Shown here: one piece after another, positions 21,345-32,774 of the stretch | Layout of the letters: the number at the start of each line of letters is the position of its first letter | Position numbering within the stretch: the stretch's first letter is position 1 | Origin: Platerodrilus igneus | Taxonomy: Eukaryota > Arthropoda > Insecta > Coleoptera > Lycidae | NCBI GenBank assembly: GCA_036346225.1 | Contig: JARFIW010000003.1 | Location: 4,086,501 to 4,150,500, forward strand | Direction of reading: 5' to 3' | DNA: 64,000 bases | Program-made: the position numbers and the translations under genes | The notes under the pieces: model-generated | The model's database searches: none | The model's input: only the letters and a program-made list of their open reading frames with translations | What the model was told of the DNA's origin: nothing

Positions 21345-22601
21345 ACCAAAAATATCCCAACACATTAATTTCATCTTTATACTAAATATATATATATATA
21401 TATATAAAATATGATCTGACAAAATATCAAGTAGGAGCGAGTGGAATGAGCACTCGATAATTAACAACAAATAGAGAAGCAGATAAACCAAGCGTTGGAT
21501 TGAAAGTCACGTAGCATATACACGTGGACTAGGCGAAGGACTTCAACAATATCGATTTTCTGTAGCCTAAGAGGGGTTTAAAAGGAGACAACAAACATGC
21601 ATAGAACAGAGATAAACAGCGCATAGGTGGAGCATGGTGACGACAGGAAATTGGTTGATAGCGAACAGTTTTCGAAAAGAGCACATATAGTAAGATAGGA
21701 GATTAAATTCTAGAGAACACAACGACTGACGGGAGAAATTTTTCGGAATTCAGAATCGGTTACGTTCAAAATTTTAAGAAGCCGGTTTAAAAATAAGCTT
21801 TTTTCTTAAAACGGGTTCCACTAGGTGGATTGGAGAATAGTATAAATACACGCGAAAATATATTAAAACTTTTTTTTTCTTTCCATCGAGCTCTGAAAAC
21901 GGGTTCAGACTTACATAATAGTAAAGCTTTCGGTTAGAATTTGTGTGTGTGTAGTAAAGTTACATTTTACATTTGAAATTATACAAGCTGTAGTAGCGGA
22001 CCTCAAGTTATTAAAGTGATTGGACGAGTTAGTGCTTATTTAAATAAAAGGTCCAGCTAAACAACAACAAAATTATTATATGGATGGATGATATTTGGGG
22101 GTAAGCAGAACTGGAAAGTAAGTTTGTATGCGTGAAACATCTAGTATGGAATGTTACTGTGAGACGAAGCGAATATCTTGCAAAGAACAATAGTGGTAGC
22201 GGAGATATTAGATGGTGGAAATCGGTGAATCCTGGAATCAGCGTAGTAGATGGACACAACGACGAGGGGTTTCTGGTAGCTATCTCCAGCGGTGATGAAG
22301 AGGAAAGGTGTCTCCAGGTAATAAATTAGAAATTTCTGTTTTTATATAAACATTTGTGGATATTTTGGTGTTTGTGTGGTTGACTTATTGGTGGCATGTT
22401 TATTGTTGTAGAAACTTGTGTAAAAAGATACATGTGCAGGACATTTTAATAATTTTGAGTATTGAAAAAGGGTTATTGAGGATATATAAATTTATTCAGA
22501 CTATAAATTGTGGTTGTAAGAAGTAAACGGGTCTGCAAATTTTGTTTTCATTAATGCAAGGTTTAAAAACCATTTATAAACAAAACTGGGTTATAATGAG
22601 G
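21345..22601. other. Unassigned AT-rich stretch
   Basis: Includes a short (AT)n tract (21388-21405) and a TATA-like GTATAAATA at about 21838 that could belong to an LTR or promoter. The 65-76 codon frames here show no domain. Nothing else is supported. Confidence 0.4.
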
Positions 22602-22611
22602 TCACAATACA

Positions 22612-22915
22612 TTACATGTGATTTTCCAATGCTCCACCCGAAGGTACTACATTGGCCAGGAAGCGAGTTTTTTTTTTTACCTGAAAAATTTTGAATTTTT
22701 GCCGAATCTTTGCTGTTCCAAGCAAGGTAGGGATCTTTAACGTGCGTGACAACACTCACACACGGGACCTCCATTTTACCTCTCATCCGAACGAGGGTGT
22801 ATTTTTGTGAAAAATGCTCGCCTAACATTTTTCAAGCGGACCGTGTCGGGATTCGAACCCGGGACCTTGGGCGTAGTAGTCACACACATACCACTACGCC
22901 ACGGTGCCGCCTAGC
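22612..22915 (-). mobile_element. tRNA-derived SINE (family A), copy 2
   Basis: On the minus strand the head reads TGGCGTAGTGG (A box), then 30-odd bases, then GGTTCGAATCC (B box), so the tRNA-like head is well preserved. The body matches copy 1 (CCCTCGTTCGGATGAGAGG, CACCCGAAGGTACTACATTG in complement). A 10-bp direct repeat TCACAATACA flanks it (22602-22611 and 22916-22925). It lies about 850 bp upstream of the ABC transporter start codon. This is a retroposon, not a tRNA gene. Confidence 0.9.
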
Positions 22916-22925
22916 TCACAATACA

Positions 22926-23762
22926 CCAGTATGAAGTCAAATTAGGGTTACATGTGGGGCCCATCTACTCATATCTACTGGAATTTGTGTAAAATCATTT
23001 TAAAATCAAGGACTTTAAAGCACTCAATAAATTGAGCTGGTAATAATGGTACCCAACTGTTTGTACTTATGTGTAAATATTTTATCTGTAAATATGTGTA
23101 AATAAAAGGTTTTATGGTTGTTGTATTATTTTGGTAATTTCATTTGATGGTGTGTGAGTGTGAGAAAGGTATGTACGTAAAAATAGGTATTCAAGAAGAG
23201 GTCGATTGCTGCGCTAGCCAGGGTGAGCAGAGAAATGTGAAGGCGTCCAAAATACAGGGTAAGAAAATTTTTTTTTGTTTAAAATTGTTTTTTGAAAATT
23301 TTATGTGGGAACAGGTGGGCCACGAATTTTACTGAGGTTCCACAAGGTTATTTTATTTCATATTTTTTAAAATTAATTTTCATTATTACGTAATAATGGG
23401 TTGAAATTCTTTAGTATGTCTGTGTACATGTAACTTGTAAATCAAAAATCTAACAACCTCATAAGGAATTTCTTATCTTTCCCATGGGTAAGCATGTTCA
23501 CTTAGAATGGCTATTTGAACTTAATTACTGCATAATTATAATAATTCCCATCATTATTTTAGTTATACTTATATAGATGTTGAGCTACCAACAGTCGACT
23601 TGAATTTATATTGTATACTTATAATTTAGTTATTGTTACTGGATTGCCAACTTGTAAATGTAAACGTAATATTAATATCCGTATAGCAAAGTATATAGTT
23701 TAACTTGCTGCGTGGATCTGACTGGATACTGATCATCGAAAAGTGTAAAACGAAAATAAACA
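22926..23762 (+). promoter_or_regulatory. Upstream region of ABC transporter gene
   Basis: No coding feature. From about 23390 onward it aligns with 44330-44601 upstream of the duplicated copy, including TTTATCTTTCC.ATGGGT.AGCATG and TTTTCGATC blocks, so the duplication carries 5' flank as well as exons. A weak TATA-like AGTATATAG lies near 23690, about 70 bp before the ATG. The exact transcription start cannot be fixed. Confidence 0.4.
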
Positions 23763-24608
23763 ATGGACCAAACGAAGAAACTTAACCGTCCAACAAATCC
23801 CAGGCAAAACGCAAACATCTTTTCGATCATCAGCTTTTCGTAAAATATATTTAATACAATAACTTAACTGGGCTACGTTGAGTTTTTTTACAGGTACATG
23901 ATTCCCACAATAATAAAAGGAAACTTAGGAGTCTTAGATGTTAATGACGTGCCAAAAACTCTTGAAGAACATTGCGCTTCAGAATTGGGCGACAAATTTG
24001 AGAAAGTCTGGCACAAGGAAAAACGTAGTAGTAAACCTTCTTTATGGCGTGCAATAGGAAAAGTATTTAGTACGGAGTTTACCATCTTATATACGCTTTT
24101 AGCGGCAGATGAGTTATTTGTAAAGTATGTATTAGACATTCAAAATTTTTGAACCCTCTTAGATTTTCTTTTAGAATAATACGATTGATCGCTCTAATAC
24201 AGTTACTTAAGTACTACGCTGTGGATGCAGAAGATAAAATTGATGAACATGATGCTCTAATATACGCTGGAGTGACTATTGGATCGTCATTAGTTAGTAG
24301 TTTTATTCTGCACATTACTACATTTAATTTGCAACTTCTTGGGATGAAAATAAGGGTTGCATGTAGCTCCCTAATCTACAAAAAGTTTTTGACGTTAGGT
24401 AAAGCAACGCTGCAAGATATTACTCTAGGTCATATAAATAACCTTCTTTCAAACGATATTGGTAGAATTGACGGAGCAGTTCATACGGCTCACAGTATCT
24501 GGATTTGCCCCCTACAGATTATTATATCTGTCGTAGTTATGTGCTACATCGTAGGACCATTATCGACAGTTGGAATTTTGTTTATGGGGTCATTAGTTTT
24601 TGTACAAG
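23763..24608 (+). CDS. ABCC-type transporter (MRP4/l(2)03659-like), exons 1-3
   Basis: Exon 1 is 23763-23839 (starts MDQTKKLNRP, contains NANIFSIISFS), intron 23840-23893 (54 nt), exon 2 is 23894-24124, intron 24125-24174 (50 nt), exon 3 is 24175-24608. All introns have GT...AG and phases join cleanly. Motifs: exon 2 has VPKTLEEHCASELGDKFEK and an amphipathic W...HKE segment, typical of the N-terminus of ABCC4-like proteins; exon 3 starts transmembrane domain 1, with membrane spans and LTLGKATLQDITLGHINNLL and NDIGRID, the conserved intracellular coupling region. ABCC4-type proteins are plasma-membrane ATP-driven exporters of organic anions and drugs. Exon 3 ends with a one-base partial codon that matches exon 4 at 59779. 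The start is chosen by the conserved N-terminus and an A-rich Kozak context. The gene continues beyond the window. Confidence 0.88.
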
Positions 24609-27021
24609 GTATGTATACTGAAAATTTACATTTAACGCAAGGTCTACGCCCATTAATTGAAATTAGTTACTAAAAATGTAAAAAAATCGAATTCTAATTT
24701 AAACATACTTGGTTTGCTACGGAAACCTGTTAAGGAGAGGAAGGGTCAGACAGTATAGAAAGGACGCAGAGCTTCGTCAATATAGCTAGCGAGTTGTTAA
24801 AATCTTGAATTGAATGTTTTTTGAAGTATAACATTTTGTATCATATACAGGGTTTTCATTTCAAAACTGATCATCCTTAACAACCCTTAAAGATTATAAG
24901 TTTTTAATTGTTACAAAAGCACGTGGATTTTAATATGGGAGGAAAATCTTTAAAACAATTGCATTAATTTTATATTACACCTCCTTAACCTCAGCTACCT
25001 CTTCTACCGCCTCCCCCCAGCCACCAAATTTCAAATTTTAAATTACACTCTAGCTTGTAATACATCATTTAAAAGTGAAAACATTAACTCTGTCCAACGA
25101 GCATCAAATAGTTTCATGGCCGTTAACGAGTTAAAAAGTAATGAAGTTATAAAATTCTCAAAATAAGTCGAAAACGGTGTAAAATAAATAATTATAAAAA
25201 ATTGGTTGAAAATTCGTATTAGGTGTTAAAAGTAGGGTCTACTGTTGGTTAAGCAACACTATAGTCTATTTTGAAAACCCATTATAGACCTATTGAAATG
25301 TGTCTGGAATGATCTATCTATATATGTACTACAATTATTCTATTGCTCAGTTGTTGAATATACAGGCTGAGTTGTGTAAACCAGCGATTCTACATAAATT
25401 CCGTAACTTTTAACTCATAAAACAAACATAAAACAACTCAAGAGTTGTCAGATTCATAATTAACTGATATCAAGTAAATACAATATAAAAATTTAAATAA
25501 AGCAAATTGATTAAACGAGTGCAAGTAAATCGTAAATATTTAATATTTAGTACCATACTACGTTTAGGGGTATACAATTCTACACTTTTACTAAATCCTT
25601 TTATGCTTATCCTTGAACTCTCGCTGTCTATAAAGAAAGCTGTTGAACGCCAATCCACCTGAAAGTAAAATAAGATCTACGCGGAAGGTGGGTATTCCGA
25701 AAGGCGGTTTGAGCAGATGCCATTGTAGTTGGAGGTTGATAGAGCCACGTTTACACCCTAATTACTTTTTTCTGTTGGTCTACTTTAAACACGAATAAGA
25801 CAACAGCTACACACCTAATACACTTAACTTACATTGGAAAACATGATTATCACAGTAAAGAACAATAGAAAAAAATGAATGAATAATTTTGTTTGGCATG
25901 GTGAAAGTAATACGAGCATAGGGAACGAAAATCAATATAAATTGTTGGTTGTTTTCCAAAAAGAAAAGCGCGTGACCGGTTTCACTGTTCTTGCAGATCA
26001 TCAGACGGACGCATCTCTTTTTGCAAAACAACCAACTAAGTTCTGGCATAATCCACAAATTAAGGTGTATTTATAGTGCAAATGCTACTCATGCGCCCTC
26101 TATTCTCGAATACAAGCAACTAACATCGATCACTGTTTTCAGTCTTCGACGTGATAGTATAGATGGCATTGCCAGACAAAACTTTAATAGCCAGTCAAAA
26201 TACAAGATGAAAAATGAAATAAACAAATGACCTGTTACCTACTTATTAATATTTAATTGGAAACGTATCGGTTTCCGTCGACCAAATTCTTCGTTTCGCA
26301 CTGGGTGTAGTATCTTCTTAGAAGATCCGCCAGTGTTAAGTAGGTAACGTCATTTGTTTATTTTATTAGAAAACAATTAATAAAATCTATTCCTACTTTA
26401 ACTAAATATGCGTATAACAGAAAAAGAAAAACTTATATTTATAAATAATAGACAGCTAACCACTTTAATTTCTAATTACTATTTCGCTTCTACAAGAATG
26501 AGCTTTATATACAAAAAATTTTCTACCATTTGGTTTAATTAAGCGAACGTCAAGGTAATCGTCTTTTTTAATAGTTTTGCATGTTCTTCTTATTACCATA
26601 AATTACAATCAGCATGTAATATTTGTAAAATAAAACACAAAGTTCAATAACTTACAGTTATGTTTATTTCTCTTCTGCAAACGCTGTCGACTTCCTGTGC
26701 AGGAAATGGTTGCGACAAAATAATTTTTCCAACATGAACTAAAATCTCCACCACAGGTCACTTTCACATTTTAACCTGTATTTTGACATCCATGCTACCA
26801 CTTGCATTTGGGCAACTGTCTACACTCAGTTACAAATTTTAATACCGCCCATTCAATTACCCGCTAAGCAAATTCGTCTCCCACGACGATGGTTGCGTGT
26901 TATTTGGCTTAAAAGCTATGCTGAAGGTGATCTGATGATCTGCTGTGAAGTTATATGATCCCATTTTATACAAGGCGTTTCAAAAATATGTATTCTATAC
27001 AAATAGACATCCTTTTTTTAT
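24609..27021 (+). other. Start of long intron 3, no genes seen
   Basis: About 2.4 kb of AT-rich sequence following the GTATGT donor. Apart from a small inverted-repeat element (26221-26359) I see no coding or mobile feature; the 60-85 codon frames here lack recognisable motifs and overlap on both strands. Confidence 0.5.
26221..26359. repeat. Small inverted-repeat (MITE-like) element
   Basis: Ends read AAACAAATGACCTGTTACC and, inverted, AAACAAATGACGTTACC, giving arms of about 22-25 bp around a ~90-bp centre that contains two small palindromes (GAAACGTATCGGTTTC and TTCTTAGAAGA). Size and structure fit a foldback MITE. No target duplication is obvious. Confidence 0.5.
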
Positions 27022-27301
27022 TTTAAATCAATAAATAAATGTATACGTGCAAAATTTAAAATTTATCGTCAATTGCAGAGCGCTTTCGACTGTTTAAGTC
27101 ATTTTCAATGCATGGGTAATATTATAAATAGAACACCACACTGTGAGCTTTGTACAATAGACTCTATTGTACAGAGCCTACATTGTGGTGTTCTGTTTAT
27201 AATTCTACCCATGCACTGAGAATGACTTAAACAGTCAAAAGCGCTCTGCAATTGACAATAAATTTCAAATTTTGACGTATACATTTATTTATTGATTTAA
27301 A
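27022..27301. repeat. 280-bp near-perfect palindrome
   Basis: Left arm 27022-27160 and right arm 27164-27301 are reverse complements with few mismatches. Centre is TGTACAATAGACTCTATTGT at 27151-27170. Arms include TCAATTGCAGAGCGCTTT and GTTTAAGTCATTTTCA. The single-stranded form would be an almost uninterrupted 138-bp hairpin. No coding content. It could be a foldback element or a locus producing small hairpin RNA. Confidence 0.85.
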
Positions 27302-27424
27302 GTCAAGAAGAACTCGCACGTGACTACACTATAATTAGACTTTTTCTTGTATTTTCTCAGATTTACGACGCCGGATGTTTTATGAGATGATGCAATATGA
27401 CCTCCACATCTCTGTGACCATTAG

Positions 27425-27581
27425 TCACAACTATATACATATATATATATATATATATATAATATAATATTTATATATATTTATATATAAATATTTTAGA
27501 TAGTTAATTACACAAGGTAAGTTGATAAATACTATCGTATTACAGTGAATAAGATGAAATTATTTCATCTTATTCACTGTA

Positions 27582-27656
<75 letters not shown>

Positions 27657-27689
27657 AAAGGAATTTAAGACTCATTAAACCTACTTTTC

Positions 27690-27727
<38 letters not shown>
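27425..27727. repeat. (AT)n tracts with perfect 21-bp palindrome
   Basis: Three (AT)n tracts (about 27430-27462, 27584-27652, 27690-27727) surround 27480-27583. That segment holds a repeat also present at 39243-39325 (TATAAATATTTTAG...GTTGATAAATACTATCGTA) and ends in a perfect palindrome: arms ATTACAGTGAATAAGATGAA... at 27539-27559 and 27563-27583 with a 3-bp TTA loop. The IYIYIY frame is an artefact of the microsatellite. Confidence 0.8.
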
Positions 27728-27729
<2 letters not shown>

Positions 27730-27815
27730 CTGTAATAAGAAGGTAATTTAAGGGTATATTAAGTCATACGGGTTGTAAGATATACGTAAATATTATCAAT
27801 GTTTAAAAAACTAAG
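27728..27815 (+). repeat. Repeat R3, copy 1 (follows an (AT)n tract)
   Basis: Begins TGCTGTAATAAGAAGG directly after the (AT)n tract. The same start and following pattern occur at 33113 (TGCTATGATAATAAGG) and 60155 (TGCTGTGATAATGGG), each also directly after a TA-rich tract. Only the first ~60-90 bp are clearly shared in this copy. Confidence 0.5.
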
Positions 27816-28102
27816 TAATTCTATCATTAAATGGAAGTAAATCGACAATTTTGGATAATGTCAATAGCACACTGTATATAAATCATAACTAATTTTATTT
27901 CATAAAAGGAAGCTTGTACTTTTATAACCAGATCCTATTTAACAAGAATATTAACGGGTACATCGTATAATACGTTTCAAATTAAATATGCAAGTTTAAG
28001 ATTGAAAAGAAATACGCAAAAATAACGTTTTAAACACAAAGAGTTTTATTAAAATAAACACGCAATCGGTGAACCTGCATACTAACTACAATATAATCTC
28101 AT
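27816..28102. other. No feature seen
   Basis: AT-rich intronic DNA without recognisable motifs. Confidence 0.4.
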
Positions 28103-28657
28103 TTAAAATATTAACGCATAAACGCATGCAAATACGTTATAATGGAAAGGAGGCTCTGTGATCTGCAACTTTAAAGACCCACATAAAATCCCACATATTT
28201 GGATTTTTAAATAACAACAACAGACGTTCGATAACATGATAATAATTTGAATAACAGCAAACACAAATATGAGGACGTGACAGTATACAATGTAAACTTG
28301 GACTTTCTGAGAAATATGCTGAATAGAATGAACGCCTACGTGTGAAATGAAACGATTTACCAAAAGTCTTGACAGGAAATTTGCAGAAAATCCAAGGCCT
28401 GCAATGATAAGCTCAAAGTGCAACGCTTTTAATTGACAAACACGCGAGTGAAACCAATGTGACAAATAAGAGGTGAAGTCTTTATAAATAACACGGACTT
28501 CGTAAACAACCAGTATCTCTATGACCAAGGCACTAACCACGTCAATTAAAAGTAGTATATTACGCAAAGTGAACTTAGTCAATATAAATAATTTAGTGAT
28601 ATTAAAGTGAAAATTCAAGATCCAGAAAATGCAATATAATTGGCCGTTTACTTTCAA
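28103..28657 (-). CDS. Uncharacterised multi-pass membrane ORF, 184 aa
   Basis: An uninterrupted frame of 184 codons from ATG 28657, unusual in this stop-rich window and lying antisense within intron 3 of the ABC gene. I do not recognise the family. Hydrophobicity by eye suggests about four membrane segments: residues about 25-55, 84-104, 121-142 and near the C-terminus, separated by basic or histidine-containing loops such as SHWFHSRVCQLKALHFE. The general look (several spans, moderately basic loops, about 180 aa in one exon) recalls part of an insect chemoreceptor, but the TYxxxxxQF signature of gustatory receptors is absent. It could be a first exon of a longer gene, a relic or chance. Confidence 0.3.
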   Translation of the reverse strand: MKVNGQLYCIFWILNFHFNITKLFILTKFTLRNILLLIDVVSALVIEILVVYEVRVIYKDFTSYLSHWFHSRVCQLKALHFELIIAGLGFSANFLSRLLVNRFISHVGVHSIQHISQKVQVYIVYCHVLIFVFAVIQIIIMLSNVCCCYLKIQICGILCGSLKLQITEPPFHYNVFACVYALIF

Positions 28658-28719
28658 AACGTAAGGTAAATTATTAATTAAATCTAATTATTATATTTAA
28701 GGATTTAGGGCACCAAATA

Positions 28720-28865
28720 ACCTCAAGTAACTCTAAGGAATTTGAAGTCATCCAAGTGACTCCAAGTAACTTCAAGTAATTCCAAGTAACTCCAAGTAGC
28801 TTTCAGGAAATTCAGGTCATACAAGTAACTTCAAGTGGCTTCAAATCATTCAAGTAATTCTAATA
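28720..28865 (+). repeat. Imperfect ~10-bp minisatellite
   Basis: Around a dozen degenerate units of the form TCCAAGTAAC / TTCAAGTAAC run through the interval. No coding content. Confidence 0.75.
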
Positions 28866-29469
28866 ACTAAAATAAAACTAAACAAAATCTAAGATAAATC
28901 CGAAGGGAAGAAATTTAAGTAAATTTAATTAATCATTCTGGTCAACGAGTTGAGGCAACTATGCTAAGAGTCAGATTGACAGGGAGAAGCTGTACCAGAG
29001 AATCAAATTGGATACAATCAAGGAGTGCTGATAATCCACATGCATACACAGTTCTAAGAAACAGACAAGAAAGACGCAGGTCAGAGATAGATTATCCTTT
29101 ACTAACATAAGACTGTAGTTCAATTTTTTTAACATTTGCTATTGTTTATATCGAAGTATTTGTAAGGCTTATCAAAAATCTTTTGAGAATTTATGCAAAT
29201 AGAACGAAGATCATTTGAACGTTCAAAAGTGCTTCAAGTACATTACAGTGGTATTTTTGCTGGCTTTAAGGAAGTAGGATTTTGGTGTAATTAGATAAAT
29301 ATCAATATTTCATTCAGGGGTTAATTTTTGAATACAAAATCAAAGTAAAAGTTATTAAAATACAAAGTGTACATATTCTCGATTATTATACAAATTTTGG
29401 TTACCTTCGTTTACATTATTCTAACAGATAGGACCTAGATATAAAAGAGGTTAAACATTTTTTATTGTC
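28866..29469. other. No feature seen
   Basis: AT-rich intronic DNA; no frame, repeat or RNA gene that I can support. Confidence 0.4.
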
Positions 29470-29572
29470 GTATTCTTGTGCATTCTGTGTTGATTAGACT
29501 GAGCTAGTCGAGGTATATATAAAAGGAGGTATAGGATTTAGACACGCAGAGTAGAACCGGGAACGAACATAG

Positions 29573-29608
<36 letters not shown>

Positions 29609-29640
29609 TCGTGCGAACAGTGTAGTTAATGATTTCAGCC
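29470..29640 (+). promoter_or_regulatory. TATA-box-like segment followed by (AT)n tract
   Basis: GTATATATAAAAGGAGG at about 29513 resembles a strong core TATA box. Downstream comes CGCAGAGTAGAACCGGGAAC and then an (AT)n tract at 29573-29605. It may be a remnant LTR or SINE promoter. No gene follows, so function is unsupported. Confidence 0.25.
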
Positions 29641-30761
29641 AATAGAATCGCAAACTGGTATTACATTGTTTGTAGAAATTTCTGTACGGAGGGCAAGTGA
29701 ATGAAGATAAAGTGATCAAATTTGAAGAGTTTTAGAATCGTTTATAAGAGGAGTAAGGTACGGGAATACACTGAAAGAGTCCGTACTGTAGAACCTACCA
29801 AATGACAAGCATAACACATACATATTTCAAATTTAGTTGCTTAGAGCTATGAGGGCTTTATAATTTGACCTTTCTTGTCTTATTATCATATAAACATAAT
29901 TCAGCATTTGAAGCTCGAATTCTTCTAGAATAATTATCTTTCCGTGTATGGATTGATAATACCGAGTCACAAAGATATTTAAATTTGTGGGATAAAGTTT
30001 TTGCAGTTTGTGTTATTACCAAGGAGAAAATTGAAAAATTATCACGATAAGTTGAATTAAAGAGAATAGGAGTGTATACTAATGAAAAAACTTCGTTTCT
30101 TGGTTTCACGCTTAACTTACATTATTCATCTTATTTTCAACAGAGATTACCCTGATATAAATTTCAATCAATAGATTGCATTCGTTATAAGCAATCATAC
30201 GCTTTCTATGGAATTTCGACCATATACAACACCTTTGCTTGGGCACACTGGAATTTGACACATAATGTAGCAGATTTTTGTAGCAGCTTACTGCGGCGCC
30301 ATTACTGTATGTTTATGCGTGACACTTTTATTGGGGTCACAATTGTTATGGTATACATTCGTGTGGTCCCTATAAATGTGGTGCTACATGCGTGTAACAA
30401 AAATACTGTATATATTTGTTAATTAAGATTAGTGAAGGAAATCTTCATTTAAAGGTAGAGAAAAGTAGTCTTATATGAGGATAATACCTAGTATGGGGTA
30501 TTTAAATATTTCCAGTAACACTATAATCGACATCTGTTGAACAATAGCATAAGGAATATTCTTAATGCACACCATAATCTGTAAAAGTTTGAGTTGTCGT
30601 CTACTACTATTTTACTGCAGTGTAACCCATAGAGAACATACAGTAAGAGAGTTATCAATGCAATGTAAAGAGATGGGGACAACAATGCGGCTAAAAACGG
30701 TGATGCCTTCAAGGGACTACTGGTAAAAACATAGCCGGAAATTCAAAATATTAAGGCTTAG
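29641..30761. other. No feature seen
   Basis: About 1.1 kb AT-rich DNA; the 63-83 codon frames have no recognisable motif. Confidence 0.4.
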
Positions 30762-30914
30762 GATTTACCTAAAAACTTATTTTTAAAACTCAACAATATG
30801 TATGAAACAGGTTGAATATAAATTAATTTAAGCATATATGGTAAATAAATGAATTTTAATTCAACCTGTTTCATACATATTGTTGAGTTTTGAAAATAAG
30901 TTTTTAGATAAATC
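30762..30914. repeat. Foldback element, ~55-bp arms
   Basis: Left arm 30762-30817 and right arm 30859-30914 are reverse complements (shared core CTCAACAATATGTATGAAAC) with a loop of about 41 bp. One or two mismatches. No target duplication is evident. Confidence 0.8.
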
Positions 30915-31405
30915 TATTGATGGCAGCAAACAGAAAAAATTAATAATAATGGTTTATTAATGTAAATATCTTTTATTATACATCACACTTAGCAACAGTA
31001 CAAAATAATGAATCAATAAATAACCTTAGTGTATCATAAATATAATACAGATGCAATTTTCATATCAAATTTAATTAAATAAATAATCAAACACAAATAA
31101 TTGCAATGTAAAGAAATTCTGTTCGTTAATTAATTAATAAATTAAATTAATGGTTAAAATTACACATATTGTGTATCTTTATATTTTTCCCTAATCTTAC
31201 ACAAGTGAGTTGCTTTGGTACCAGACACTATTCTTACACACATGTATTCATTTTCATAACAATATAAGTATATATAACCTAACCTAAAACAATAATTGGT
31301 TATGTCCTTCTTGTACTTCTTTTTAACACAAGCATTGTGCTTAAGAAAGGTAAGCAAATAGTTTCAGATATAATTGAACATATTAAATACATCTACAATT
31401 TGTAG
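30915..31405. other. No feature seen
   Basis: AT-rich DNA without recognisable coding or repeat structure. Confidence 0.4.
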
Positions 31406-32774
31406 ATGACTGAAATCACTGGGCAAAAATTTTCAAGTTTAAAAGAAGTGGAATGTTTTGTTACAGAATACGAACAAAAATATTTAAATCTTTATAAAAG
31501 AAATAGCAAAAAAATCGAAAGCGTGAAACACAAGTGCCCCTAAAAACCAAGAGAGACAACAAGGATATAATAGAATTGTTTATAGTTGTACTAAGGGGGA
31601 CTTTAAATTTTAAAGTAGTAGCACTAGACAGATACGCACAAGGTTAATATTTGTTTTTTTGTATATACTACTTAAAATTGGTTTATGTCCGTATGAAAAG
31701 ATGCATTTTGTTCAATCTTACATTTAATCAGAAATTGAACCTGTAGATAATGAAAATTATCATGTTTCAAATATAATATAGAAATTGAAACTGTTGTAAA
31801 TAAAACTAGGTGTTCGTGTTTATTTTTTAAAGATCTAATTTACCTTGCGGTCACATATTTAGAGTGAGCCATTTTAAACAAGTGCCTCTATTTTGTGAAG
31901 CCTTAATACCGGAAAGAAAAAAAATCAAACTATATAGATTGTTATTCTGAATCAAATTTTAGAGGCAAATGATATTCTTGAGCAAGGCACACCAGATCGG
32001 GACAATTTGTACTCTTACAACAATTCACACATGACCATAAAAGAAAGAACATTATTTCACAAAGTGAAAAGTACAAGTTGTCGATAACTAAATGTCAACA
32101 ATTTAGTTATGCAATAACTGAATTGTAAACCGAAGAATTTTATGAATGCGTGAAAAAGTTTGACAATTTTGTAGATGATATTTTTTCTAGAAAACATGAT
32201 GATAATTCATTCTCCGAAACTAACAGAAATAGAACACCGGCATTAAATAATTGTGAATATGGCAATATGGATGATATGCCTTTTCCAATTGAAGCAAATG
32301 ATGTCAACATGGCTAATGTTATAAATGAGAGCGTTTCATCATTAGCAGCAGCAGATACAATAATTGAATATTTGGAACCAAAATTTGGTGCGGATAAAGA
32401 AAACCATTTCCAGCCGACAGATAATGAAACTATCTACGAGTTTCCCGGATTTACTCCACTACCATTAATTATCATCCAAAAACAATTATACCAATCTATC
32501 AGCAACAACCGACAAAGCAATTTTCATAGGAGACAAAGTTACTACTATAATGAAAAGAAGAGGAAGACCAAAAGGGTATGCTACAACTGGGGTAGGCTTA
32601 TCAACAAAGAAAAGGTGTGCCACTGCATTTAGTAAAAAGAGGCCAGAAGATAAACAAAAAATTATTTCAAAGAGAATTTTTAACGACATTAATTGTATAC
32701 ACACAATTATATTTGATAATTATATCATTACTTCTGAAGAATTAAGCAAAAACATAATCTGCAAGGGAATCTAA
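31406..32774 (+). pseudogene. MULE/ZSWIM-type transposase relic, internal deletion
   Basis: The frame from ATG 31406 reads MTEITGQKFSSLKEVECFV, then RNSKKIESVKHKCP and, after frame changes, a YNRIVYSCTKGG-like block. This is the FAR1-like N-terminus found in insect ZSWIM3-like/MULE proteins. At about 31831-31915 follows NLPCGHIFRVSHF...PLFCEALIPER, the second half of a SWIM zinc finger. The C-terminal tail (32150-32774) carries FVDDIFSRK, an AT-hook KRRGRPKG and a KKR...KKRPEDKQ segment, again typical of the end of these proteins. The DDE catalytic core is missing: only about 200 bp separate the two domains. Family assignment is from motif memory and moderately sure. Confidence 0.6.

Noticed and set aside
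22845..22910. Genuine tRNA gene
   Set aside because: A and B boxes are present but the region is the head of a SINE with target duplications; the acceptor stem is not convincing.
24727..24740. Minus-strand frames over the ABC exons (23888-24139 and 44727-44978)
   Set aside because: Both are antisense shadows of conserved coding exons; similarity between them only reflects the duplication.
27545..27751. IYIYIY frame; likewise near 29504, 38948
   Set aside because: Translation of (AT)n microsatellites.
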